A DNA stretch of 48,133 bases from assembly GCF_900107705.1 (NCBI RefSeq), contig NZ_FNRE01000020.1, positions 1 to 48,133 on the forward strand. Direction: 5' to 3'. The translations under genes and the position numbers were made by a program. The notes under the pieces are model-generated. The model was not told the DNA's origin. It saw only the letters and a list, made by a program, of their open reading frames with translations, and made no database searches. Positions 17,390 through 26,932 of the stretch are shown here, piece by piece. Source of the stretch: Prevotella sp. tc2-28 (GTDB lineage: Bacteria; Bacteroidota; Bacteroidia; Bacteroidales; Bacteroidaceae). Positions within the stretch are counted from its first letter, which is position 1. Each line of letters begins with the position of its first letter.

Positions 17390-19100
17390 TGCGTTTGATG
17401 TTTTCGTTTACTTGTGGTCCGTTATTCTCCCAGATGTTGCCAGGGCCGTTGGCATTCTTCAGGAACTTCTCCTCGGGGGTCCAGTTGTCTTTCAAAGTGA
17501 TGTTGCTGGAGCCTTCGTCGGTATAGAGATAGAACCAGTGGTTGGGGTCGTGAACATAGGAAGGCTTGGCAATGTCGCGCACCACATTCTCCGTAATCAG
17601 GGTGCCTGGTTGGTTGCCAAGGGTATAGATGCCGGCACAGTCGTACATGTGCTGGGCGTAGTTGTAGATGAGGTTGGCGTGTACTTTGTTGTCCTTCATG
17701 CACACCAAGTCGCGGTTCCATCCCCAGCCAAGCGAAATACCTGTATAGGATACGTCGTGGATGGTGTTATGCTCGATATTGATGCCACTCACGTAGCCTG
17801 CACAGATAGCTACACAGCCCCAGTCTTCGTTGGTGATGTTGTAGAACTCGCAGTTGCTCACCTCCTGTTGTGTGCACACCTCACGGAAGTCGGTGGGTTG
17901 GTAGGGCAGATGGGTCTCCAGTCCCTCGGGTGAGAATGAACCGCAGACATACCCGTTCATAGCGATATCGGTAAACGTGCAGTTGGTCGTCGTGCCACGA
18001 CGACATGCCGTTATGTAATCCAGGCCAGAGCCGCCTAAATGTTCGAAACGGCAGTCGCTGAAGTGACAGTCTTCCGTGTAACGCAGCTCCACCGCAGCAT
18101 CAGCACGCCCCAACCATCCTTGGTTGTCCAACTTATGGTTGTTGGGACGGTCAATGGACGGACGTAACTTATAAGCCTCCGTCAGGTACATGCCGGCCTG
18201 CAGGGGAACATGTCCTTTCTGCGAGGGACGCATCCAGGTGGTATGCTGGAAAGAGATACCCTTGATGGTGACGTTGCGAACTGGACGTTCTGGAGAACCG
18301 ATGAACTCCAACAACGTCTCCAACAAAGGGACGACGGCCTCTTGTATCGTCTCACCCTGATGAGGCATATAATACAGCTTGTGGACACGGATATCGTGAT
18401 ACCATTCTCCAGGCTCATCCAACAGCTCTTTGGCATTGGTCAGATAGAACGGCGAAGGGTGCTTGGTGTCGGGTGTCATGGGTGAAGGCCAGGGGTGCTC
18501 AAACTGAAGCTTAGCCTCCGGATTGTGGAATCGGACGGCGACAGAGTCTCCTTGTGGAGTCAACGACTTAATACGTAAGTTGCTGGTGCACCACATCTCA
18601 TGCAGCACCATCTCGGCGTATGGTGCCTTAAGAATCTTCTCTACTGCCTTCTTGGGAACCCAAAGCACATGGTTCTTCTTGTCGTAAGTGCGAATGCGCG
18701 TCATCTGTTCGAAATCGCTGACGTCGCGAGCCCGAGCGGCCTTCTTTCCATTTATCCACAACTGACGGAAGTCTACGGGACATCCGTTGAAGTCTGGCAC
18801 GTCTGCAACCATTAGCTTGCCTTGCTTCTTCCAGTTGGTAACCTGCATACCACCACTGATGACGGCGTTATGCCCTTCTATTGTCAGACCACTGTCCTCT
18901 GGGCGCAACCGGAGTGGTTCGTAAAGATGGTAAGTTCCTGCCGATAGGTGAATAGTGACCTCTGTAGCCTTGCCCAGACGGCGCATCTCACGAGCCTTGC
19001 GGACTGCATCGGTGAGTGACGAGTCGGGTGTGATGTTGATTTCTGCAGCCTGCAGTCCGATGGTGCAGAACATGCAGATGGAAAGGAATAACTGTCTCAT
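17373..19100 (-). CDS. Secreted right-handed beta-helix glycoside hydrolase, GH141-like (paralogue 1)
   Basis: A 575-residue protein with a signal peptide (MRQLFLSICMFCTIGLQA). The start of the beta helix (HLSAGTYHLYEPLRLRPEDSGLTIEG) is followed by WMRPSQKGHVPLQAGMYL, CRFEHLGGSGLDY, NEDWGCVAICAGYV and HDVSYTGISLGWGWN, repeating coils with acidic residues. By eye it resembles GH141 (alpha-L-fucosidase from rhamnogalacturonan-II degradation; some members act on xylan). It is a clear paralogue of 29166-30776. It is the first gene of a two-gene unit with GH78. Confidence 0.75.
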   Translation of the reverse strand: MRQLFLSICMFCTIGLQAAEINITPDSSLTDAVRKAREMRRLGKATEVTIHLSAGTYHLYEPLRLRPEDSGLTIEGHNAVISGGMQVTNWKKQGKLMVADVPDFNGCPVDFRQLWINGKKAARARDVSDFEQMTRIRTYDKKNHVLWVPKKAVEKILKAPYAEMVLHEMWCTSNLRIKSLTPQGDSVAVRFHNPEAKLQFEHPWPSPMTPDTKHPSPFYLTNAKELLDEPGEWYHDIRVHKLYYMPHQGETIQEAVVPLLETLLEFIGSPERPVRNVTIKGISFQHTTWMRPSQKGHVPLQAGMYLTEAYKLRPSIDRPNNHKLDNQGWLGRADAAVELRYTEDCHFSDCRFEHLGGSGLDYITACRRGTTTNCTFTDIAMNGYVCGSFSPEGLETHLPYQPTDFREVCTQQEVSNCEFYNITNEDWGCVAICAGYVSGINIEHNTIHDVSYTGISLGWGWNRDLVCMKDNKVHANLIYNYAQHMYDCAGIYTLGNQPGTLITENVVRDIAKPSYVHDPNHWFYLYTDEGSSNITLKDNWTPEEKFLKNANGPGNIWENNGPQVNENIKRNAGKQ

Positions 19101-19110
19101 ATATTTCTAA

Positions 19111-19134
19111 GACGCATCAATTGCCAAATTGTCA
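19111..19134 (-). promoter_or_regulatory. TGACA-N15-CGTC element upstream of the beta-helix/GH78 unit
   Basis: Reading on the minus strand, TGACA (19134-19130), 15 nt, then CGTC (19114-19111) continuing CGTCTTAG. The spacing is identical to three other units in the window. The shape (-35 TGACA, -10 CGTC) resembles an ECF-sigma promoter. It lies 10 nt before the start codon, so the leader would be very short. Confidence 0.55.
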
Positions 19135-19211
19135 CTAGTAAGGTATTAAACCTTAAGACCGTGAAAACGTCTAATAGGCATGTTATAAATTACTATTATC
19201 AATATTGCAAT

Positions 19212-20396
19212 ATGAGAGATTTTAATTATTATGCCCCTACGGAGGTGGTTTTCGGTGAGCAGGCTGAAGAGCAGGTTGCTCATCTGGTGAAAAAATACGG
19301 TGGAACGAAAGTACTCGTGCACTATGGCGGAAAGAGTGCCGTCAAGTCCGGGCTTTTGGATAAGATATGCGGCCTGCTTAGCGAGGAAAATATCGCGTAT
19401 GTGACCTTAGGCGGTGTTGTGCCAAATCCACGCCTGTCGCTGGCCCAACAGGGTATTGAACTCTGCCGCAAGGAAGGTGTCGATTTCATCCTGGCCGTAG
19501 GTGGTGGTAGCGTTATTGACTCTGCTAAGTGCATTGCCTATGGTGTACCCTATGAGGGTAATGTGTGGGACTTCTATCTAGGTAAGGCGCAGCCCGTGAG
19601 CATGTTGCCTGTAGCCTCGGTGCTCACCATACCTGCCGCTGGTAGTGAAATGAGCGAGAGCAGTGTTATCACCAACGAGGACGGCGACGTGAAACGGGGC
19701 TACTCTCACAATATGTCGCGCCCCAAGTTTGCCATCATGAATCCGCGTAGAACGTTTACCTTGCCTCCTTATCAGACGGCAGCTGGTGTGACGGACATGA
19801 TGATGCACATCTTTGAACGCTACTTTACCAAGGACGATGATATGGATCTGACTACTGATCTGGCTGAGGCGACCTTGCGCAGCATCAAGAATGCCGTGTT
19901 TGCCGTGCTGAAGAATCCTGAGGATTACCGCTATCGCGCTCAAATCATGTGGGGCGGCAGTGTAGCCCATTGGGGACTGCTGGGTAAAGGTGTTCAAGAA
20001 GACTGGGCCACCCACCAATTGGAACATGAACTCAGCGGTATGTTTGATGTGACTCATGGTGCCGGTTTAGCTGCCGTATGGCCTAGCTGGGCCCGCTACT
20101 GCATGCACGAGAATCTGAGTCGTTTCGTGCGTTTCGCCGTCAATGTGATGGATGTGCCTAATGACTTTACAGACCCTGAGGGCACAGCCCTGCGTGGTAT
20201 AGAGGCTGTAGAGCGCTTCTACCACGCCATCGGTATGCCTGTCAATATCAAGGAACTCATCGGACGCGACATCACAGATGATGAAATCAAGGAGATGGTG
20301 CGCAAGTGCAGCCGTAATAATACCGCTACCTGTGGCGCTCTTAAGGTGCTCAAGGCTGAGGATATGGAAAAAATCTATCAAATGGCACGCGGATGA
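19212..20396 (+). CDS. Iron-containing alcohol dehydrogenase (YqhD/BdhA-like)
   Basis: A 394-residue protein. The NAD(P) motif GGGSVIDSAKC and the metal-site region (GVTDMMMHIFERYF, HQLEHELSGMFDVTHGAGLA) place it in the group III Fe-ADH family near YqhD and butanol dehydrogenases. It would reduce aldehydes, for example lactaldehyde from deoxysugar breakdown, which is inference from context. The ATG at 19212 fits the family start (MRDFNYYAPTEVVFG); an earlier in-frame GTG at 19161 adds a tail that does not fit. CGTCTAA at 19168 with TAAAC 16 nt upstream is a degenerate match to the shared regulatory element. Confidence 0.85.
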   Translation: MRDFNYYAPTEVVFGEQAEEQVAHLVKKYGGTKVLVHYGGKSAVKSGLLDKICGLLSEENIAYVTLGGVVPNPRLSLAQQGIELCRKEGVDFILAVGGGSVIDSAKCIAYGVPYEGNVWDFYLGKAQPVSMLPVASVLTIPAAGSEMSESSVITNEDGDVKRGYSHNMSRPKFAIMNPRRTFTLPPYQTAAGVTDMMMHIFERYFTKDDDMDLTTDLAEATLRSIKNAVFAVLKNPEDYRYRAQIMWGGSVAHWGLLGKGVQEDWATHQLEHELSGMFDVTHGAGLAAVWPSWARYCMHENLSRFVRFAVNVMDVPNDFTDPEGTALRGIEAVERFYHAIGMPVNIKELIGRDITDDEIKEMVRKCSRNNTATCGALKVLKAEDMEKIYQMARG

Positions 20397-21409
20397 AAAT
20401 CTTAATCATCGGTGGAACAGGTACTATCAGTAGTGCCATTACCCGACAGCTCGCTGCTGCAGGTCATGACCTGTGGCTGCTAAACCGCGGCACACGCAAG
20501 AGCGAGGTGCCCTCCAGCGTTCGTCAAATTATCTGTGACATCGACGACGAGAAAACCGTGTTTGACAACATTCAAGACGAAATGTTCGATGCCGTCTGCG
20601 AGTTCATCGGATTCGTGCCTGCCCAGGTGGAGCGCGACATCCGACTCTTCAAGGGACGCACCCGGCAGTATGTCTATATCAGTTCGGCATCGGCTTATAA
20701 CAAACCTGCTGCCAACCACGTGATAACCGAGGGTACTACTCTTGCCAATCCGTATTGGCAGTACTCGCGCAACAAAATAGCCTGCGAGGAACTTCTGATG
20801 AAGGAGTACCGTGAGAATGGCTTCCCTGTCACTATCGTACGTCCCAGCCATACCTACTGCGAACGTGGCGTGCCGACTAGTGTACATGGACCGAAAGGCT
20901 CGTGGCAGGTGCTAAAACGCATCATAGACGGGAAACCTGTTATCATACAAGGTGATGGCACCTCGCTATGGACACTGACGTGGAATGAAGATTTTGCCCG
21001 TGGGTTCATCGGCTTGCTGGGCAATCCGAAAGCCATTGGTGAGGCTTTTCAGATAATGAGTGACGAACAGCTCACATGGACGCAGGTGTATCAGAGTGTG
21101 GCTCGTGCTTTACACACCACACTGAAGCCGTACTACGTTTCTTCTGAGTTCTTGGCCGCCGTGGCTCCCAAAGAGTGGGAATTCGAAGGAAACCTGATGG
21201 GCGACAAGTCGCTGACAGTTATCTTCGATTGCTCAAAGCTCAAACGCGCGGTTCCAGGCTGGCAGGCTACTACTCGCTTCGACGAGGGGGTTCGCCGCAG
21301 TGTCGCATACTTGCTCAGTCATCCGGAACTACAGATAGAGGAGCCAGATTTCGACGCATGGTGCGACCGTGTCATTGAAGTACAGGAGGAAGCCAAACGC
21401 AAATTCTAA
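20393..21409 (+). CDS. NAD-dependent epimerase/dehydratase family protein (extended SDR)
   Basis: A 338-residue Rossmann protein. MKILIIGGTGTISSAITRQL carries the glycine motif, YVYISSASAY the catalytic Ser region, and YSRNKIACE the YxxxK pair. It would act on a sugar or nucleotide sugar; the substrate is unknown. Its ATG overlaps the previous stop by 4 bp, so it is translationally coupled to the Fe-ADH. Family members close in shape are often annotated as mRNA-binding or isoflavone-reductase-like epimerases in Bacteroidetes glycan loci. Confidence 0.8.
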   Translation: MKILIIGGTGTISSAITRQLAAAGHDLWLLNRGTRKSEVPSSVRQIICDIDDEKTVFDNIQDEMFDAVCEFIGFVPAQVERDIRLFKGRTRQYVYISSASAYNKPAANHVITEGTTLANPYWQYSRNKIACEELLMKEYRENGFPVTIVRPSHTYCERGVPTSVHGPKGSWQVLKRIIDGKPVIIQGDGTSLWTLTWNEDFARGFIGLLGNPKAIGEAFQIMSDEQLTWTQVYQSVARALHTTLKPYYVSSEFLAAVAPKEWEFEGNLMGDKSLTVIFDCSKLKRAVPGWQATTRFDEGVRRSVAYLLSHPELQIEEPDFDAWCDRVIEVQEEAKRKF

Positions 21410-21417
21410 GATGGATT

Positions 21418-22404
21418 ATGGATAAAAACGGAACTATGCGCGTCGGCATTATCGGCGCAGGTTGGATAGCCGAGAAGGCTGCCATTACCCTCAATGGAAT
21501 GACAGACTGCGAGGCCTATGCTATAGGCTCGCGCTCGTTGGAGAAAGCTGAGGCATTTGCCCGAAAGTGGAACATGCCAAAGGCTTATGGCTCTTATGCC
21601 GAAGTCATCAACGATCCGGCGGTAGACATTATTTATGTCGCCACACCACACTCGCATCACTATGATGTGACACGCCATGCTTTATTGGAGGGCAAACCCT
21701 GCCTGGTCGAAAAAGCATTCATGGCTAACTATCGGCAGGCTAAGGATATCATCGACTTGGCATATGAACGCAAGGTGTTCATCGCTGAGGCCATCTGGAC
21801 GCGTTATCAGCCCTGTGTAGGCATCGTTCGCCAATTGATAGCTGAGGGCATTATAGGTACGCCGCGACTCATCACGGCTACTTTGGCTTACCCGATGATG
21901 AAGAAGGAGCGCATCTTCCGTCCCGACCTCTGTGGCGGTGCACTGCTTGATGTCGGGGTCTATGCTCTCAACTTTGTCCGCATGTTCACCGATGCTCCTG
22001 TGGCTACGCTTGACGGCCATTGTGTCAAGAGTGATAAGGGCATGGATCTGACCAATACGATGACGATGGTACTTGAAGATGGCATCGTGGCTAATCTGCA
22101 GTCGAGTGCCATGTGTGTGGGAGATAACACCGGTGTCATTGCCGGCTCAGAGGCTAATATCGTCATCGACAACATCAACAATCCGCAGACCATCACCGTC
22201 TATAAACGAGATCGTGTTCTGGTCGATCAAATCTCCGTACCCCAGCAGATTACAGGCTACGAATACCAGTTCTCTGCCTGCCGTCAAGCCTTGATTGATG
22301 GCCTGCTGGAACCTCGCGAGATGCCCCATCAGGAAACGCTCTACGTCATGCAACTCATGGATGATCTGCGTGCTAAGTGGGGCGTGCGCTACCCGATGGA
22401 CTAA
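21418..22404 (+). CDS. Gfo/Idh/MocA family oxidoreductase
   Basis: A 328-residue protein. The N-terminal NAD(P) domain has GIIGAGWIAEKAA; VATPHSHHYD and the EKAF motif (CLVEKAFMAN, the usual EKP with Ala in place of Pro) carry the catalytic Lys. The GGALLDVGVYAL segment is also typical. These enzymes oxidise sugar hydroxyls such as myo-inositol, trans-1,2-dihydrodiols or 3-keto sugars. It lies 8 nt after the epimerase gene, in the same operon. Confidence 0.85.
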   Translation: MDKNGTMRVGIIGAGWIAEKAAITLNGMTDCEAYAIGSRSLEKAEAFARKWNMPKAYGSYAEVINDPAVDIIYVATPHSHHYDVTRHALLEGKPCLVEKAFMANYRQAKDIIDLAYERKVFIAEAIWTRYQPCVGIVRQLIAEGIIGTPRLITATLAYPMMKKERIFRPDLCGGALLDVGVYALNFVRMFTDAPVATLDGHCVKSDKGMDLTNTMTMVLEDGIVANLQSSAMCVGDNTGVIAGSEANIVIDNINNPQTITVYKRDRVLVDQISVPQQITGYEYQFSACRQALIDGLLEPREMPHQETLYVMQLMDDLRAKWGVRYPMD

Positions 22405-22434
22405 CTGATTAGTATTACCAAATTACAATATACG

Positions 22435-23193
22435 ATGAAAAAGATTGCATTGATAACAGGCGCCACCAGCGGTATTGGTGAGGCTTGTGCAAGGAAGTTC
22501 GCCCAAGGAGGCTATGATGTCATTCTGACAGGAAGAAATGCAACGAAGCTACAGGCGTTGCAGACTGAGCTGACCCAGCAGGGGACGAAGGTGCTGACAC
22601 TGACCTTCGACGTGCGCGACAAGGAGGCTGCCCGACAGGCGGTGGACAGCATCTCTGACGAGTGGAAACCGATAGACGTGCTCATCAACAATGCCGGACT
22701 GGCTATTGGTATGGACAAGGAGTACGAGGGCGATGTGGATGAGTGGGCGGTCATGATTGACACCAACATCAAGGGACTGCTGACGATGACACGCCTGATA
22801 GTGCCCGACATGGTGGCACGCAACGACGGACATGTCATTAATATCGGAAGCATAGCGGGCGATGCAGCCTATGCCGGTGGCAATGTCTATTGTGCCACCA
22901 AGGCTGCTGTCAAGACTCTGACCGACGGCCTGCGCATTGACTTAGCCGAATCGGCTGTTCGCGTGACGAACATCAAGCCCGGACTGGTAGAGACCAACTT
23001 CAGCGTTGTCCGGTTCCGTGGTGACCAGCAGCGTGCCGACAATGTCTATAAAGGCGTGAAACCGCTGATAGGCGACGACATTGCCGATGTCTGCTTCTAT
23101 GTAGCATCCGCACCCAAGCATGTGCAGATAGCCGAAGTCACCATCCTGGCTACCCATCAGGCCAGCCCGTTCCTCATTGCACGCAAACTATAG
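22435..23193 (+). CDS. Short-chain dehydrogenase/reductase (YdfG-like)
   Basis: A 252-residue classical SDR. TGATSGIG at residues 8-15, NNAG around 88-91, the Ser in NIGSIAG and YCATK (Tyr and Lys) are all present. The closest group by feel is the NADP-dependent YdfG type that oxidises 3-hydroxy acids such as L-allo-threonine. It is the last of four oxidoreductase genes on the plus strand and ends at a strong bidirectional terminator. Confidence 0.85.
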   Translation: MKKIALITGATSGIGEACARKFAQGGYDVILTGRNATKLQALQTELTQQGTKVLTLTFDVRDKEAARQAVDSISDEWKPIDVLINNAGLAIGMDKEYEGDVDEWAVMIDTNIKGLLTMTRLIVPDMVARNDGHVINIGSIAGDAAYAGGNVYCATKAAVKTLTDGLRIDLAESAVRVTNIKPGLVETNFSVVRFRGDQQRADNVYKGVKPLIGDDIADVCFYVASAPKHVQIAEVTILATHQASPFLIARKL

Positions 23194-23220
23194 ACCTCTT
23201 TCTGATTAGTATGATAAAAA

Positions 23221-23275
23221 AATCCCTCCTTCGCTGAAATCCTCGTTGATAGGAGTAATAGGCGAAGGAGGGATT
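23221..23275. terminator. Bidirectional terminator between the SDR and GH127 genes
   Basis: AATCCCTCCTTCGC (23221-23234) pairs perfectly with GCGAAGGAGGGATT (23262-23275), 14 bp. An A-run precedes it and a T-rich tail follows. It separates two convergent operons. Confidence 0.8.
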
Positions 23276-23288
23276 ATTATATTTTGCC

Positions 23289-25361
23289 TTATCGTTCCAA
23301 CGGCAACCAAAGCGACATGTCGTCGATACCTCGGTTGTCCCAGGCATAGTAGGGGATGAGTCGAATTTTGGTCTTCTTGTTCTTCACGGGACGCAGTTCG
23401 CGGTAGAGCTCGTCCTTGCCCCAGGAGCCTTGGCCTGTCACGGGGACTTCGGCTTCGAGGGCTACCATCTCGTGGCCTTCAATCGTTATTTTGGTTTCCT
23501 TGAACTGAACATCCGTAGGAATCGCAATATCGTTTATGCGATAACCTCCTTGAATGTCCTGACCTTCCAGACAGTAGACGATAGGACCGCGCATGACAGC
23601 AATCTGGTTCTTTGCCTCCTCAACCAACGGATTCGCCTCCATGAGACGGGGCTTCATGGGGAGTTCGAGTTCGACGACGTCGCCCTTCTTCCACTTGCGC
23701 GGTTGGCGCAGGTCTTCAGCCAGGATGGGCTGGCCGTTCAGTCGCAGCTGCACGCCGGTAGCCCATCCGGGAATGTGCATGCGGATGCTTTTCAGCGTCT
23801 TGGCTTTCTTGATAGTCAGCGTGATGTGTCCGTCCCAGGGATAGTCGGTCGTCTGTTCTACCTCGAGGTCCTTGGTCTTGAGCGCATTCTGGCCGTAGAG
23901 GTTCACCCACAGCGTATCGCCCTTGACGGAGTAGGCGTACTCCTGAGCTTCGCAGAGTGTGCGTAACGTGTTAGGAGGACAGCAGAAACAGGTGATGTAA
24001 CGCTGACGATGCTTGGGCCAGCGCATGACATAAGGAAACTCTTTGGTACGACGCAGGGCCTCGGTGTAGAAGAAGTCTTTTCCGTCGAGTGAGATACCGC
24101 TGAGAATACCGTTGTATAGCTCGGTCTCGATGTTGTCGACGTATTTCGGATCGCACGTTGTCTGGAACATGCGCCAAGAGAAGAGCAACATGCCAATTTG
24201 GGCACATATCTCGTTGTGGGCAGCCTCCTGAGGCAACTGAAACTGGCGGCCATAGGCCTGGTGAATCTGCTGGATGGAGGGTTGGTTGTAGGTGGTTCCG
24301 TCGGGCGAGACACCATCGTACAAAGCACCGCATCCGCCCATGATGTAAATCTTGTGATTGACGATGTCGTCCCAGATAGCCGACAGGTTTTTCATCAACT
24401 GACGCTCGCCCGTCTCTGCATAGAGGTCTGCTACTCCCGCATAGAGGTAGTTGGCGCGTACGGCATGCCCCATCGCCTCGTACTGGTCGCGGAACTTGTG
24501 GCGATCCTGGTTGTGGTCCTCACCATTTGTCACAGAGTCACGGATGGCAATCAACCCCTTGGCCAGCGTCAGGTATTTCTCGTCACCCGTCTCACGATAC
24601 ATCTCAGCAGCACCCATATAGTGACTGGGACAGATGGCATTACGCGAGAGCTCGGCAGCATCGTTGGTCAGGAAGTTGTAGAGGAAGTCGGCAGCCTTTT
24701 TACCACACTCGAATAGCGTGGTCTTGCCCGTGGCGCGCTTGTGGATGATGCCGGCGGTAATGAGGTGTCCGAGGTTATAGGTCTCGAAATTCAGTCGTGA
24801 GGCAAAGGCATGCTTCTGGTCTTTCCCAATCTCAATACCTGCTGCATTTTCCTTGACGGCATGTGAGTCAATGCCTGCATTGCGTTCGGAAATAACTACG
24901 GGAGTGTGGATATAACCGTCGGCACGCTGGGCGAGAGCAACCTGTTCGATGAACTTGTCCATCAATGCATCTATCTTAGGGTCTTTCGTTACCGCATAGA
25001 CTGCAGCACATGCTTCTAACCACTTATACATATCACCATCATGGAAGGGAGGACCGTGATGCTTGCCCTTGACGGTGCCAGCAGCCACTTGGAAGTTAGC
25101 AAAGCCGTGAGAGCCATGCAGTCCTAATGCGTCAATCGTCTCGTAAGGAGTGTTCCAAGTGTCCCACATATCCCATATACCCGTTGTCGACAGCATGTTG
25201 AAACGGTCGCCCCAGAAACCACCAGTCCATTTGACAGTTCCCATAGGGGTATTCTGCATCAGGGCTTGTTGACTGTGACTCATGTCTGTCAGTCCCTGAG
25301 CCATGGTGTTCATTGCTGTGCCACAGCAACCTACCATACAAAGAAGGAAGAACTTTTTCAT
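23289..25361 (-). CDS. Beta-L-arabinofuranosidase (GH127), exported
   Basis: A 690-residue protein with a signal peptide (MKKFFLLCMVGCCGTAMNTMAQ). The GH127 zinc and nucleophile-Cys site is visible: HNEIC (Glu384, Cys386) and TCFCCPPN (Cys460, Cys461), equivalent to Glu338/Cys340 and Cys417/Cys418 of the characterised bifidobacterial enzyme. The product would be L-arabinose from beta-linked arabinofuranose, as in hydroxyproline-rich proteins or RG-II. It is the last gene of a four-gene operon (30776 to 23289). Confidence 0.88.
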   Translation of the reverse strand: MKKFFLLCMVGCCGTAMNTMAQGLTDMSHSQQALMQNTPMGTVKWTGGFWGDRFNMLSTTGIWDMWDTWNTPYETIDALGLHGSHGFANFQVAAGTVKGKHHGPPFHDGDMYKWLEACAAVYAVTKDPKIDALMDKFIEQVALAQRADGYIHTPVVISERNAGIDSHAVKENAAGIEIGKDQKHAFASRLNFETYNLGHLITAGIIHKRATGKTTLFECGKKAADFLYNFLTNDAAELSRNAICPSHYMGAAEMYRETGDEKYLTLAKGLIAIRDSVTNGEDHNQDRHKFRDQYEAMGHAVRANYLYAGVADLYAETGERQLMKNLSAIWDDIVNHKIYIMGGCGALYDGVSPDGTTYNQPSIQQIHQAYGRQFQLPQEAAHNEICAQIGMLLFSWRMFQTTCDPKYVDNIETELYNGILSGISLDGKDFFYTEALRRTKEFPYVMRWPKHRQRYITCFCCPPNTLRTLCEAQEYAYSVKGDTLWVNLYGQNALKTKDLEVEQTTDYPWDGHITLTIKKAKTLKSIRMHIPGWATGVQLRLNGQPILAEDLRQPRKWKKGDVVELELPMKPRLMEANPLVEEAKNQIAVMRGPIVYCLEGQDIQGGYRINDIAIPTDVQFKETKITIEGHEMVALEAEVPVTGQGSWGKDELYRELRPVKNKKTKIRLIPYYAWDNRGIDDMSLWLPLER

Positions 25362-25369
25362 ATCATTAT

Positions 25370-26932
25370 TTAATTAAAATACACATAGAGACCTATCATG
25401 ACAATGGCAAGTGTTATCCAAAGCGAAATAGCCAGTTTCGACCACCCTTCATGGATAGGCTCAGGAATCTTGTACTCTGTCTTGTCCTTGTCGGTGAGGG
25501 AGATAAGAACCATTGCTACGACAAGAATGACAAACAACTCAAAAGAGAGCATCATGAAATGTGGCCAGGCTACATGCAGCCATTCGGGTGGCCAAAGATA
25601 TAGCACTCCAATGGTGAGACAGAAAAGAGTTCCTACGGTCAGTGAGAAATTTGCAGCACGTGCTGTACAGCGCTTCCAGAAGATACCTAACAAGAAAACG
25701 GAAGCCATTGGTGGAGCGATGAAACCTAACACCGATTGGAATACATTGAAGAGGTTGAGCCCCTTAATAGCATCAATAGCAACCGTCATAACGATAGCTA
25801 GAATAGCACCGATGAGCACCACGATGCGTCCTACCAGGTTGATTTCCCACTGAGGTGCTCCTGGCTTGAAATTCTTGACATACACATCCATCGTGAAGAC
25901 GGTGGAGAGAGCGTTGAGGGCAGATCCGATGGTGGATACGAGGCAGGCCGTCAGCACGGCAAATACCAGTCCGACCATACCTACAGGGAATAAATTCTCG
26001 ACCATTGTCAGATAGGCTTCATCAGGATTCTTTAGCGTATCTCCAAACAAAGCGAAACAGATGATGCCGGGCAGGATGTAAAGAGCTACATCAAGAATCT
26101 TCAACCATCCGGTGAAGTTGGTGCCTAACTGTCCTTCGCGAAGGTCCTTGGCGGCCAGAACAGGCTGGACCATGGATTGGTCGGTACACCAGAACCAAAC
26201 ACCCATTACCGGATAGCCCAGTAGGATGGGGAGCCAAGGAAATGCCTCGTCGCTGTTGGGCTTGAACATCACCCAATAGTCAGAAGGTACCTTGTCGACC
26301 AAGGCTGACACTCCACCCACTTTGTCAAGTCCGACAAGTACTAGGATGAGAGACACGATAATCAGTAGTACCATCTGGTAGACATTCGTGTATGCCACAG
26401 CCTTCAGGCCGCCTAGCATGGTAAAGAAGGCAGAGATGACGACCAGTACTAATGCAGACATCCACATTGGGATATCGAATACCTGTCGGATGAGTACGCC
26501 ACCGGCAAAGAGTGTCAGGGCCAGCCACGAGATAATGACGGTAACAATGGTGTACCACGCCAAGATATTACGGGTGGATTGTCCGAAGCGTAGTCCCATG
26601 AATTCAGGCAGTGTTTGGATGTTTGCACCTAAGTAACGAGGAGCAAAAACGAAGGCCAGCAATGCAATGAATACAAAGGCATACCAGGCATAGTTTCCTG
26701 ATACAATACCTGTGGTGAAACCTGCTGAGGCAGATGCGATAAGCATAGACGGTCCAACGTTGGTTCCCCACATGGAGAAACCGATATGGTGCCAACGGAG
26801 TGAGTGCTCGGCAAGAAACAGTGAACCGCCTTTCTTTCGTTTACTACTGGCCCATAGACCAATAGCAATAAGCACAAAGAAATAGATTGCTAAGATGAGC
26901 CAGTCAAGACTCTGCATGTAGTGACTTTCCAT
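25370..26932 (-). CDS. Sodium:solute symporter (SSS family), sugar-type
   Basis: A 520-residue membrane protein with about 13-14 hydrophobic helices. Signatures include the first helix SLDWLILAIYFFVLIAIG, GTNVGPSMLIASASAGF and WCTDQSMVQPVLAAKD, as in SGLT-type sugar transporters. It would import a monosaccharide or short oligosaccharide with Na+. It lies between GH127 (8 nt gap) and GH31 (1 bp overlap), so the substrate is probably the product of those enzymes. Confidence 0.88.
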   Translation of the reverse strand: MESHYMQSLDWLILAIYFFVLIAIGLWASSKRKKGGSLFLAEHSLRWHHIGFSMWGTNVGPSMLIASASAGFTTGIVSGNYAWYAFVFIALLAFVFAPRYLGANIQTLPEFMGLRFGQSTRNILAWYTIVTVIISWLALTLFAGGVLIRQVFDIPMWMSALVLVVISAFFTMLGGLKAVAYTNVYQMVLLIIVSLILVLVGLDKVGGVSALVDKVPSDYWVMFKPNSDEAFPWLPILLGYPVMGVWFWCTDQSMVQPVLAAKDLREGQLGTNFTGWLKILDVALYILPGIICFALFGDTLKNPDEAYLTMVENLFPVGMVGLVFAVLTACLVSTIGSALNALSTVFTMDVYVKNFKPGAPQWEINLVGRIVVLIGAILAIVMTVAIDAIKGLNLFNVFQSVLGFIAPPMASVFLLGIFWKRCTARAANFSLTVGTLFCLTIGVLYLWPPEWLHVAWPHFMMLSFELFVILVVAMVLISLTDKDKTEYKIPEPIHEGWSKLAISLWITLAIVMIGLYVYFN

